Origin: Candidatus Altarchaeales archaeon ex4484_96
GTDB lineage: Archaea; Altiarchaeota; Altiarchaeia; IMC4; QMZM01
DNA: 5,265 nt
Direction: 5' to 3'
Assembly: GCA_002254405.1 (NCBI GenBank)
Contig: NJDH01000059.1
Coordinates: 1 to 5,265, forward strand
The translations under genes were made by a program, and so were the position numbers. The notes under the pieces are model-generated. The model searched no databases, was not told the DNA's origin, and saw only the letters and a program-made list of their open reading frames with translations. Positions 1 to 5,265 of this stretch are shown in pieces. The stretch's first letter is position 1, and each line of letters starts with the position of its first letter.

Positions 1-521
1 ATACCATACATCATGCTTAACAGGCAATGGTCACATAGGTTCTTTGCTACATCAAGCAACTTGTTTATTTCATCTTTAGAAAATATTTCCTTTCGAATTG
101 TATTCGCTGTTTCTTTTACATTCCTGTTGCCTGTTTTGAAAATACCCGTTGTTGGATTGAAATCTATCTTTTTTTGGACATACAAGAACCTGAAAAACGC
201 CTTAATCGCTATCTTTTTTCCATTGATTGTATTTTTTTCCCCATAGTATTTTTTAAGATACACCTGGAATTCATCAAGGTCGTCTACAGTGACCTTATCG
301 TATTCCTTATTCACTACATAAAAGAAGTCATCAAGTGCGGTCTTGTATTGGTGCATACTATGTTTTGAGAACGTGCCATCACCTTTACTATTACCTAACA
401 TCAGGAAACGTTCAATCATTGCATTGGTTTTTGGTAGTTCCTCATAGCTCCTTTTTTCATAGGTTACCTTACCGTTTTTACTAACAAGCCTTTGTCTGGG
501 TTCTTTTTTTGATTTAACCAT
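1..521 (-). CDS. Tyrosine recombinase/integrase, N-terminal part (cut by left edge)
   Basis: An open frame of 173 codons starts at ATG 521-519 and runs off the left edge without a stop. After a basic N-terminal stretch (about residues 1-30), residues 33-125 match the SAM-like core-binding domain of phage/XerC/D-type integrases: a helix around TNAMIERFL, an STxxxY-like segment (SKHSMHQYKTALDDFF), a helix ending VDDLDEFQVYLK, and a helix with AIKAFFRFLYVQKKIDFNP. From about residue 145 the catalytic domain begins (IFSKDEINKLLDVAK), and the last visible residues, LLSMMYG, sit just before the usual box I GxR. The catalytic Arg, His and Tyr residues are therefore outside the window and activity cannot be judged. 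The start is supported by a strong ribosome-binding site 5 bases upstream. It is the last visible gene of a three-gene minus-strand cluster and probably mobilises the element to the left. I am confident of the family but not of the subgroup. Confidence 0.85.
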   Translation of the reverse strand, partial: MVKSKKEPRQRLVSKNGKVTYEKRSYEELPKTNAMIERFLMLGNSKGDGTFSKHSMHQYKTALDDFFYVVNKEYDKVTVDDLDEFQVYLKKYYGEKNTINGKKIAIKAFFRFLYVQKKIDFNPTTGIFKTGNRNVKETANTIRKEIFSKDEINKLLDVAKNLCDHCLLSMMYG

Positions 522-526
522 TCAAG

Positions 527-533
527 TCACCTC
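527..533 (-). promoter_or_regulatory. Shine-Dalgarno site of the integrase gene
   Basis: The minus strand reads GAGGTGA, a 7-base match to the 16S anti-Shine-Dalgarno complement GGAGGTGATC. It lies 5 bases before the integrase ATG. It overlaps the final codons and TGA stop of the upstream gene, so translation of the two genes is probably coupled. It fixes the integrase start and contrasts with the host genes in this window, which lack such a motif. Confidence 0.75.
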
Positions 534-844
534 ATTACCATTCCTAATGCTTCATCCAATAGGACACCATCCGATAGCATAAGTTTCTTCACAGCCTTTC
601 GCTTTCCAGCAGGCAACCGATTGAATTGTTTTTTCAGGTGTTCAAGATTCCTATATTCTTCAAATTGTGCTTGCTGGTTTTGTTTTCGCATTACAAGAAT
701 TGCTTCAGCGTCCTTTGGATTAACCCAATCAGGGAGGTCATCAAGCACTTCTTTTTCATAGTCCCTCCATTCATCCCTTTCCTGCATTCGTTCATCCACA
801 GCTTCAACTAACCTATCCAATCCTTTGGTTGTACCACCCTCCAA
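527..844 (-). CDS. Small charged helical protein of unknown function in integrase operon
   Basis: I do not recognise this 105-residue protein. It is highly charged and predicted mostly helical: an acidic N-terminal half (EAVDERMQERDEWRDYEKEV), a Pro-bounded turn (DDLPDWVNPKDAEA), a long polar helix rich in Gln, Glu and Lys (about residues 50-75) that could form a short coiled coil, and a basic C-terminal segment (PAGKRKAVKKLML) followed by a final helix. There is no signal peptide, membrane segment or cysteine motif. The start is uncertain: the longest form begins at TTG 844-842, 5 bases after the upstream stop, with no ribosome-binding site before it. In-frame TTG 820-818, GTG and ATG codons lie downstream, and a GGAGGGTGG at 842-834 is somewhat far from TTG 820. 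Its position between a DNA-binding protein and the integrase, with its stop inside the integrase ribosome-binding site, suggests a role in the same element. An accessory recombination or regulatory factor is only a guess. Confidence 0.65.
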   Translation of the reverse strand: MEGGTTKGLDRLVEAVDERMQERDEWRDYEKEVLDDLPDWVNPKDAEAILVMRKQNQQAQFEEYRNLEHLKKQFNRLPAGKRKAVKKLMLSDGVLLDEALGMVMR

Positions 845-849
845 TAGAA

Positions 850-1140
850 TCAGTTTTTGTCGTAGTTTAGCGTTTCGTCTTTGAGTGTTTTCAGGTTGCT
901 ATATCCTATATTTTCACACTCGATTTCGTTGAACATGGTATTCCTGACCGGCCCTGAGATAGTGGTTTTCCTCTTTCTAGCCAGTTCTCTCCATCGTTCT
1001 AAATCCCGTTTAGAGGCACTAATCAATATGGTCTTATGTTTTTTGTTGCCTATTCTTTTCTTTCCATGTACCTTGGCTATGTGAATCGCCAACCCATGCT
1101 CACTTTTTATTTCCTTACCGCAATAGTTACATACCGGCAT
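850..1140 (-). CDS. C2H2 zinc-finger plus ribbon-helix-helix-like DNA-binding protein
   Basis: This 96-residue protein appears to join two small DNA-binding modules. Residues 4-25 form a classical C2H2 zinc finger: Cys4-x2-Cys7-x12-His20-x4-His25. Residues about 36-72 resemble an Arc/MetJ-type ribbon-helix-helix: a short strand (KTILISAS), a helix (KRDLERWRELARKRK), a turn, and a second helix (SGPVRNTMFNEIE). The C-terminal 20 or so residues are polar with no clear motif. Small zinc-finger and RHH proteins are typical regulators of archaeal viruses and plasmids. Here it heads a minus-strand transcript leading to the integrase, so a repressor or excision/copy-control regulator of the element is likely. 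The ATG at 1140-1138 is the only good start and has no clear ribosome-binding site. The finger pattern is seen directly; the RHH assignment is by pattern of hydrophobic and basic residues and is less certain. Confidence 0.75.
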   Translation of the reverse strand: MPVCNYCGKEIKSEHGLAIHIAKVHGKKRIGNKKHKTILISASKRDLERWRELARKRKTTISGPVRNTMFNEIECENIGYSNLKTLKDETLNYDKN

Positions 1141-1236
1141 TTTACCAACAAAAAAGTGTTAATAGATATATTGATAGCATAGTATAAAGAAGAATATATA
1201 TCTCGTGGACTATAATCGTATACATATAAGATAAGC
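1141..1236. promoter_or_regulatory. Divergent AT-rich promoter region between element operon and carB2
   Basis: These 96 bases separate two divergent starts and are very AT-rich, as expected for archaeal TATA promoters. For carB2, TATAAT at 1211-1216 is centred about 24 bases before the ATG, which would give a leaderless message; ATATATAT at about 1194-1201 could give a short leader. For the minus-strand operon, AATATATCT at 1172-1164 (about 27 bases before its ATG) and TTTATA at 1189-1184 are candidates. No Shine-Dalgarno motif precedes either start. In the carB2 frame a TAA at 1213-1215 excludes an earlier start. The assignments are by position and composition only. Confidence 0.45.
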
Positions 1237-3015
1237 ATGAGCGCGGAAAAAAAAATACGGGCCCTGAAAAAACAAGGCATAATGGACCGTCAGCTGGGGG
1301 ATGAAAAAAAAATAAGAGACTACAGGAAGAAAAAACAAATAACTCCCACCTACAAGATGGTGGACACCTGCAGCGCCGAATTCGAGGCAAAAACCCCCTA
1401 CTATTACTCCACCTACGAGAGGGAAAATGAATCCAACCCCTCAGAAAACAAAAAAGTCATTATCCTCGGCTCCGGGCCTATACGGATAGGTCAGGGGATT
1501 GAATTCGACTGCTGCACAGTGCATGCTGTTTTCGCATTAAAGGAGCTGGGATTAGAGACCATAATAATAAACAACAACCCTGAGACCGTATCCACGGATT
1601 TCGACATATCCGATAAGCTTTATTTCGAACCCCTCACACTCGAAGATGTGTTAAATGTGGTAGACAACGAATCCGTGAACCTGCTGGGTGTGATGGTGCA
1701 GTTCGGGGGGCAAACCTCCATCAACCTCGTCGACGACCTGCAGAAAAACAACGTAACCGTCTTGGGGACCACCCCTCAAAACATCGACCGAGCGGAAAAC
1801 AGGGATGAATTCGGGAAAGTACTGGATAAACTAAACATCCCCTCAGCCGAATGGGGTACAGCCTACAGCTTCACTGAAGCAAAAAAAATAGCAAACCGCA
1901 TAGGATATCCTGTGCTGGTTAGACCCAGTTATGTGTTGGGTGGAAGAGCTATGGAGATAGTCCAAGACCAAACCCAATTAGAGGAATACATGAAGGAAGC
2001 TGTTAAGGTATCGCCCAAGCACCCGGTTCTGATAGACAAATTCCTGCAGGATGCCGTTGAAATAGACGTTGACGCCGTCTGCGATGGAAAAACCGTTCTC
2101 ATCGGCGGAATAATGGAGCACATAGAGGAAGCCGGAGTGCACTCCGGGGACTCAGCGTGTGTTCTACCCCCCCAGACCCTCACCAAGAAAACAATCAAGA
2201 CAGTGAAAAAATACACTAAATCCATGGCATTAGAGCTGGGCATAAAAGGCCTGCTCAACATACAATACGCTGTTAAAGACGATAAAGTATATGCGCTGGA
2301 GGCTAATCCCCGGGCCTCAAGAACCGTGCCCTTCGTAAGCAAAGCCGTTGGTGTGTCATTAGCTAAAATCGCGGCTAAGGTTATGGTAGGCTACAAGATA
2401 AAAGACCTGGTAGATGATTTAAACCCGATGGATAAAATAAATCATGTGGCTGTGAAGGAGGTTGTTTTCCCGTTCATTAAATTACCTGATGTTGACCCTG
2501 TATTAACGCCTGAGATGAAATCAACAGGTGAGGTGATTGGAATGGACATGGATTACGCTATGGCCTACTATAAAGCCCAGATAGCAGCCGAAAACGAGCT
2601 GCCGCTTCATGGTAGCGTGTTCTTAAGCGTCAACAAGAAAGACCGTAAAAAGATTATCTCATTGGCGCGTAAATTCAATGAAATGGGTTTTGAGATAATA
2701 GCCACCCCCGGAACATCACGGAACCTGCGTGATGCTGGAGTAATAAACCGCAAGATACTGAAAATCAGCGAGGGTTCCCCGAACATACTGGATTTGATGA
2801 AATCCAAGCAGATTAGTTTAATAATCAACACCCCGACTGTTGGGAAAAACCCCATGCGCGACGGCTATAAGATTAGAAGCAGCGCCGTGAAACTTAACAC
2901 ACCCTATATTACCACAATAGCCGGCGCTCAGGCTGCTGTTAACGCAATAGAGAAGGTCAGGGAACGCGAGATTGAGGTTAAATCCTGGAACGAGTACTTT
3001 AATTACCCTACTTAA
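1237..3015 (+). CDS. carB2: Carbamoyl-phosphate synthase large subunit, C-terminal half (split CarB)
   Basis: This 592-residue protein matches the second half of CarB, which in most organisms is one chain of about 1,070 residues. It phosphorylates carbamate with ATP to give carbamoyl phosphate for arginine and pyrimidine synthesis, acting with the N-terminal half (CarB1) and the glutaminase CarA in the cytoplasm. Residues 1-60 are the tail of the oligomerisation domain (MVDTCSAEFEAKTPYYYSTYE). Residues 72-190 are the pre-ATP-grasp fold (GSGPIRIGQGIEFD, NNNPETVSTDFD, VQFGGQT). Residues about 190-390 are the ATP-grasp domain with the VRPSYVLGGRAM loop at 228-239, EHIEEAGVHSGDS, and metal-binding EANPRASRT at 355-363. 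Residues about 455-575 are the MGS allosteric domain (ATPGTSRNL, INTP). All main catalytic motifs look intact. M. jannaschii and Aquifex also split CarB near here. The start is fixed by an in-frame TAA at 1213 and by the reading frame. No carA or carB1 is in view. The stop is a tandem TAA TAG. Confidence 0.95.
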   Translation: MSAEKKIRALKKQGIMDRQLGDEKKIRDYRKKKQITPTYKMVDTCSAEFEAKTPYYYSTYERENESNPSENKKVIILGSGPIRIGQGIEFDCCTVHAVFALKELGLETIIINNNPETVSTDFDISDKLYFEPLTLEDVLNVVDNESVNLLGVMVQFGGQTSINLVDDLQKNNVTVLGTTPQNIDRAENRDEFGKVLDKLNIPSAEWGTAYSFTEAKKIANRIGYPVLVRPSYVLGGRAMEIVQDQTQLEEYMKEAVKVSPKHPVLIDKFLQDAVEIDVDAVCDGKTVLIGGIMEHIEEAGVHSGDSACVLPPQTLTKKTIKTVKKYTKSMALELGIKGLLNIQYAVKDDKVYALEANPRASRTVPFVSKAVGVSLAKIAAKVMVGYKIKDLVDDLNPMDKINHVAVKEVVFPFIKLPDVDPVLTPEMKSTGEVIGMDMDYAMAYYKAQIAAENELPLHGSVFLSVNKKDRKKIISLARKFNEMGFEIIATPGTSRNLRDAGVINRKILKISEGSPNILDLMKSKQISLIINTPTVGKNPMRDGYKIRSSAVKLNTPYITTIAGAQAAVNAIEKVREREIEVKSWNEYFNYPT

Positions 3016-3629
3016 TAGAATCTATAACCTCGTCTGATGCCGGATTCCGTGGACTGCTGTTTTCTCCCTCCCTTATATGATAAACCATATAATGCTCCAA
3101 CAATCAAACCCCCCAGGTGACCTGACCATGCTATCCCGGGCATGAAAGACATCACCAGCATGAAACCGAAGACCGCCAGGTAAAGCGGCATCGGGAAGGG
3201 TATGGGGAAAAGGAAAATAGTCAGATTAGGCCGCAATATCGCCAGACAGGCTGCGACAGAGAAAACAGCCCCTGAGGCCCCCACCACCGCGACATCAGGG
3301 CGCATCAGGCCGATGTATGCCATGATTAAAGTCAGTATTCCGCCACCTAAACCCCCTATGAAATAAACCCGCAGGAAATTTTTTTCCCCTATTATGCGCT
3401 CTAGATAGCTTCCAAGGAAAAACAACGCTATCATGTTGAATAGCAGGTGGTTGAAGCTAGCATGCGTGAACATGCTCGTCAGAAGGGTCCATGGCTCGAA
3501 AAAAAGCTGCGACGGCATTAAAGCAAACAACAAAAAAAATGTTTCATCAGCTAATGTTAGGATAAACGTTAAGGTATTTAATGTTATCAGGAATTCAATG
3601 ACTCCCACGTACATGCCAAATACTCTCAT
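3012..3629 (-). CDS. Rhomboid-family intramembrane serine protease
   Basis: This 205-residue polytopic membrane protein has the rhomboid signature. The HASFNHLLFNM segment supplies His61 and Asn65, equivalent to GlpG His150/Asn154 of the oxyanion region. GASGA contains catalytic Ser119, and SGHLGG contains catalytic His171 of the Ser-His dyad. Hydrophobic segments lie at about 8-37, 61-80, 85-107, 114-134, 148-163 and 168-184, giving the six-helix minimal core with no extra N-terminal domain. The Trp47 loop and the YLERIIGEKNF segment after the second helix also fit the family. The C-terminal tail is short and basic. It should cleave transmembrane helices of membrane-protein substrates; no substrate is suggested here. 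Its ATG follows the argJ stop by 6 bases, with only an A-run between and no ribosome-binding site, so it is probably co-transcribed and translationally coupled. Its stop overlaps the stop of convergent carB2. Confidence 0.9.
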   Translation of the reverse strand: MRVFGMYVGVIEFLITLNTLTFILTLADETFFLLFALMPSQLFFEPWTLLTSMFTHASFNHLLFNMIALFFLGSYLERIIGEKNFLRVYFIGGLGGGILTLIMAYIGLMRPDVAVVGASGAVFSVAACLAILRPNLTIFLFPIPFPMPLYLAVFGFMLVMSFMPGIAWSGHLGGLIVGALYGLSYKGGRKQQSTESGIRRGYRFY

Positions 3630-3635
3630 TTTTTT

Positions 3636-4790
3636 TTAGCTGTATTTTGCGTTTATTTCGACATATTCTGGACTTAGATCACATCCATAGGCGGTTGCTT
3701 TATATTCGCCTTGGTTCAGGTTGACAGTTAATTTTATTTCACGTTCCGCGAGCACTTTCCGGGCTGTCTCTAAATCGCCTACGACGCCTTTCTCTAAGAC
3801 AAGCGCTTTCTGGGCACCGGAACTAAATATTATATCGGTTTGCGCAAATAAATAACCTATTTTAGAGCCTAAGGCTGCTGTTATCCTGCCCCAGTTGGGG
3901 TTTTCACCATGTAATGCTGTTTTTACCAGATTGCTTGATATGATGGCTTTAGCTCCCTTGCGGGCTTGTTTTTTGGTTAACGCACCCTTGACCTCCACCT
4001 GAAGGTATTTAGTTGAGCCTTCACCGTCTTTCGCCATTTTTATGGCCATCTCTCTTGTGAGATAATTCAGGGCGTGTTTGAAGTCTGATATGTTGCATTC
4101 AGCGGTTGCGGTGCTGAGCAATAACACCATATCGTTTGTGCTCATATCCTCGTCTATTGACAGCATGTTAAAGCTTTCATCAACCGATTCTGTGAGAGCA
4201 TCCTGTAGCTCAGATACTCTAAGGTCGGCGTTCGTGGATATGAAACACAGCATAGTCGCCATATCGGGAGCTATCATCCCGGCTCCCTTCGCTATTGCAC
4301 CTACCTTGATGCCCTTGTATTCTATTGAAAGCATTTTCACGGTCTTGTCGGTGGTCATGATAGCCTGTGCTGCTTTAGTGCTGCCCTCAGCAGAGCTCGT
4401 TAGCTGGCCTGCGGCTTCCCCTATAAGCTCGTTTATTAAATCCATGTCAAGGCGTTTACCGATTATGCCTGTGGATGCTACGCCAACATTTTTTTTGCTG
4501 ATATTAAGTTCCTCAGCTGCCTTCGCGCACATCATTTCCGCGTCATCTAATCCCTCCGAAACGCAGGCGTTGGCGTTGCCTGAGTTGGCGACAACAGCCT
4601 GAAATCCAGCATCTAATTTGCGCTTATTCAGCTGTAAGGGGGCGGCTTTGATGTTGTTTCGGGTGAATACTCCTGCGGTGCGGCAGACTCTGTCACATGC
4701 AATTAAAGCCAGCCCGTATCTACCTCTCCTAACACCAGCAGCCTTAAACCCGTCGATGCATATTCCCTCATCCGACTCATAAACAGCCAT
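3636..4790 (-). CDS. argJ: Glutamate N-acetyltransferase / ornithine acetyltransferase ArgJ
   Basis: ArgJ moves the acetyl group from N-acetylornithine to glutamate, releasing ornithine and recycling acetylglutamate in arginine synthesis. The 384 residues are close to the usual length. Visible family motifs are ANSGNANAC (68-76), the oxyanion-hole region ASTGIIGKRLD (105-115), the self-cleavage site KGAGMIAPDMATML with cleavage expected between Ala178 and nucleophile Thr179, the DGEGSTKYL segment, NPNWGRI (297-303) and the C-terminal CDLSPEYVEINAKYS. The proenzyme should therefore split into alpha and beta chains. The residue before MATM is Asp176, where the family usually has Asn. Some ArgJ enzymes also use acetyl-CoA to make N-acetylglutamate, but the M. 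jannaschii enzyme was reported as monofunctional, so bifunctionality is open. It heads a two-gene transcript with the rhomboid and is divergent from purF. No Shine-Dalgarno motif precedes the ATG. Confidence 0.95.
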   Translation of the reverse strand: MAVYESDEGICIDGFKAAGVRRGRYGLALIACDRVCRTAGVFTRNNIKAAPLQLNKRKLDAGFQAVVANSGNANACVSEGLDDAEMMCAKAAEELNISKKNVGVASTGIIGKRLDMDLINELIGEAAGQLTSSAEGSTKAAQAIMTTDKTVKMLSIEYKGIKVGAIAKGAGMIAPDMATMLCFISTNADLRVSELQDALTESVDESFNMLSIDEDMSTNDMVLLLSTATAECNISDFKHALNYLTREMAIKMAKDGEGSTKYLQVEVKGALTKKQARKGAKAIISSNLVKTALHGENPNWGRITAALGSKIGYLFAQTDIIFSSGAQKALVLEKGVVGDLETARKVLAEREIKLTVNLNQGEYKATAYGCDLSPEYVEINAKYS

Positions 4791-4863
4791 ATTATCTTAT
4801 GCTATTTAATCCAAAAAAAACAGTATTGCATCCTTTTTATCCCCTCATTCAATAAGTATCAAT
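4791..4863. promoter_or_regulatory. Divergent promoter region between argJ and purF
   Basis: This is a 73-base AT-rich gap between two divergent starts. For purF, TTTTTAT at 4834-4840 is centred about 27 bases before the ATG, the spacing expected if the transcript starts at the start codon. For argJ, a T8 tract (minus strand, 4820-4813) is centred about 26 bases before its ATG, and ATTAAATA (minus strand, 4810-4803) is nearer. Neither gene has a Shine-Dalgarno motif, which fits leaderless messages. No clear inverted-repeat operator is seen. The box assignments are by position only. Confidence 0.45.
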
Positions 4864-5265
4864 ATGAGGGAAAAGTGCGCTGTATTCGGAATACGCTCAA
4901 ACCGTAACGTATTCGACAGCGTCTACTACGGCCTTTATTCACTGCAGCACCGGGGTCAGGAGTCAGCTGGTATGGCCTTATACCATGATGACGAAATACA
5001 CGTCCACAAGGGGATGGGTTTGGTTTCATCAGTTTTCAAGGATGCTTTTTTTGAGGGAAAAATAGGTATCGGCCACGTCAGGTACTCGACCCAGGGCGAC
5101 ACCCAGATAGAGAACTCCCAGCCTATAACCATAAGATACGGGATGGGGAGTTTAGCCATAGCCCACAACGGCCATCTTATAAACGGCTTTGAGCTGAAGG
5201 AGAAGCTGAAAAATAAGGGGGCGATTTTCACAACAGATACGGACACCGAGGTTATAGCTCATCTG
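4864..5265 (+). CDS. purF: Amidophosphoribosyltransferase PurF, N-terminal part (cut by right edge)
   Basis: The first 134 codons of PurF are present. The enzyme makes 5-phosphoribosylamine from PRPP and glutamine, the first committed step of purine synthesis. The visible part is the N-terminal-nucleophile (class II) glutaminase domain. A short MREK propeptide is followed by Cys5, the expected nucleophile after processing. Next come YGLYSLQHRGQESAGM (22-37), GIGHVRYSTQG (68-78, with the conserved Arg73), QPI, AHNGHLIN (100-107, with the Asn102-Gly103 oxyanion pair) and TTDTDTEVIAHL (123-134). All expected glutaminase residues are present. The PRPP-binding domain lies beyond the window. ATG 4864 is chosen because it places the Cys at the usual position behind a very short propeptide. 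Upstream is a TATA-like box at leaderless spacing and no ribosome-binding site. GlmS and other Ntn amidotransferases share the fold, but the YGLYSLQHRGQESAGM pattern is PurF. Confidence 0.95.
   Translation, partial: MREKCAVFGIRSNRNVFDSVYYGLYSLQHRGQESAGMALYHDDEIHVHKGMGLVSSVFKDAFFEGKIGIGHVRYSTQGDTQIENSQPITIRYGMGSLAIAHNGHLINGFELKEKLKNKGAIFTTDTDTEVIAHL

Noticed and set aside
13..368. Two overlapping plus-strand open frames at the left edge, Phe/Ile-rich and membrane-like
   Set aside because: They are antisense to the integrase frame. The hydrophobic look comes from reading Lys/Glu-rich AT-biased codons backwards.
1141..1161. Possible operator half-sites (TTAACAC and GTTGGTAA on the minus strand) around a T6 tract before the zinc-finger gene
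   Set aside because: The match needs a gap and is too short in AT-rich sequence to claim an operator.
1141..1236. A tRNA gene or tRNA fragment as integration site beside the integrase module
   Set aside because: No cloverleaf arms, GTTCRA-like T-loop or acceptor stem is visible in this AT-rich gap. Any att site must be elsewhere or of another kind.
1142..1390. An 82-codon minus-strand open frame upstream of the zinc-finger gene
   Set aside because: It overlaps the carB2 start and the divergent promoter; its Cys/Phe-rich product reflects the reverse of Lys-rich codons, with no support as a gene.
1929..2342. A 137-codon minus-strand open frame inside carB2
   Set aside because: It covers the conserved ATP-grasp region of carB2 on the opposite strand and has no recognisable domain or ribosome-binding site.
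4078..4602. A 174-codon plus-strand open frame antisense to argJ
   Set aside because: It lies entirely within argJ, which is a clear family member, and the translated protein is a low-complexity Ser/Ala/Ile/Leu string with no motif. It is a shadow of the real gene.
4956..5246. A 96-codon minus-strand open frame inside purF
   Set aside because: It is opposite the conserved PurF glutaminase motifs and has no features of its own.

Overview
The window looks archaeal, probably euryarchaeal. CarB is encoded as a separate C-terminal half, as in Methanocaldococcus jannaschii. The host genes that head transcripts have AT-rich TATA-like upstream sequence and no Shine-Dalgarno motif. AUA and AGA/AGG codons are common. 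The exact lineage cannot be fixed from the sequence alone.

There are two parts. The left part (1 to about 1140) is an accessory block of three tightly packed minus-strand genes. In transcription order these are a small C2H2 zinc-finger plus ribbon-helix-helix protein, an unrecognised charged helical protein of about 105 residues, and the N-terminal 173 codons of a tyrosine recombinase that runs off the left edge. It reads as the regulatory/integrase end of an integrated element whose body lies to the left, outside the window.

The right part (1237 to 5265) is ordinary biosynthetic chromosome. carB2 (plus strand) encodes the carbamoyl-phosphate-forming ATP-grasp half and the MGS allosteric domain of carbamoyl-phosphate synthase. 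It meets tail to tail, with overlapping stop codons, a minus-strand pair made of argJ (ornithine acetyltransferase) followed 6 bases later by a rhomboid intramembrane protease. After a 73-base divergent promoter region, purF (plus strand, cut by the right edge) begins purine synthesis. CarB2, ArgJ and PurF all serve glutamine/glutamate-derived nitrogen metabolism (arginine, pyrimidine and purine synthesis). The rhomboid is a membrane passenger in the argJ transcript.

The points most worth following up are the integrase module lying exactly at the 5' side of the carB2 half-gene, the zinc-finger/RHH fusion, and the unknown protein between it and the integrase. No tRNA, rRNA, CRISPR array or insertion sequence is visible. 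No wholly new system can be demonstrated here, and the body of the element is not in view.
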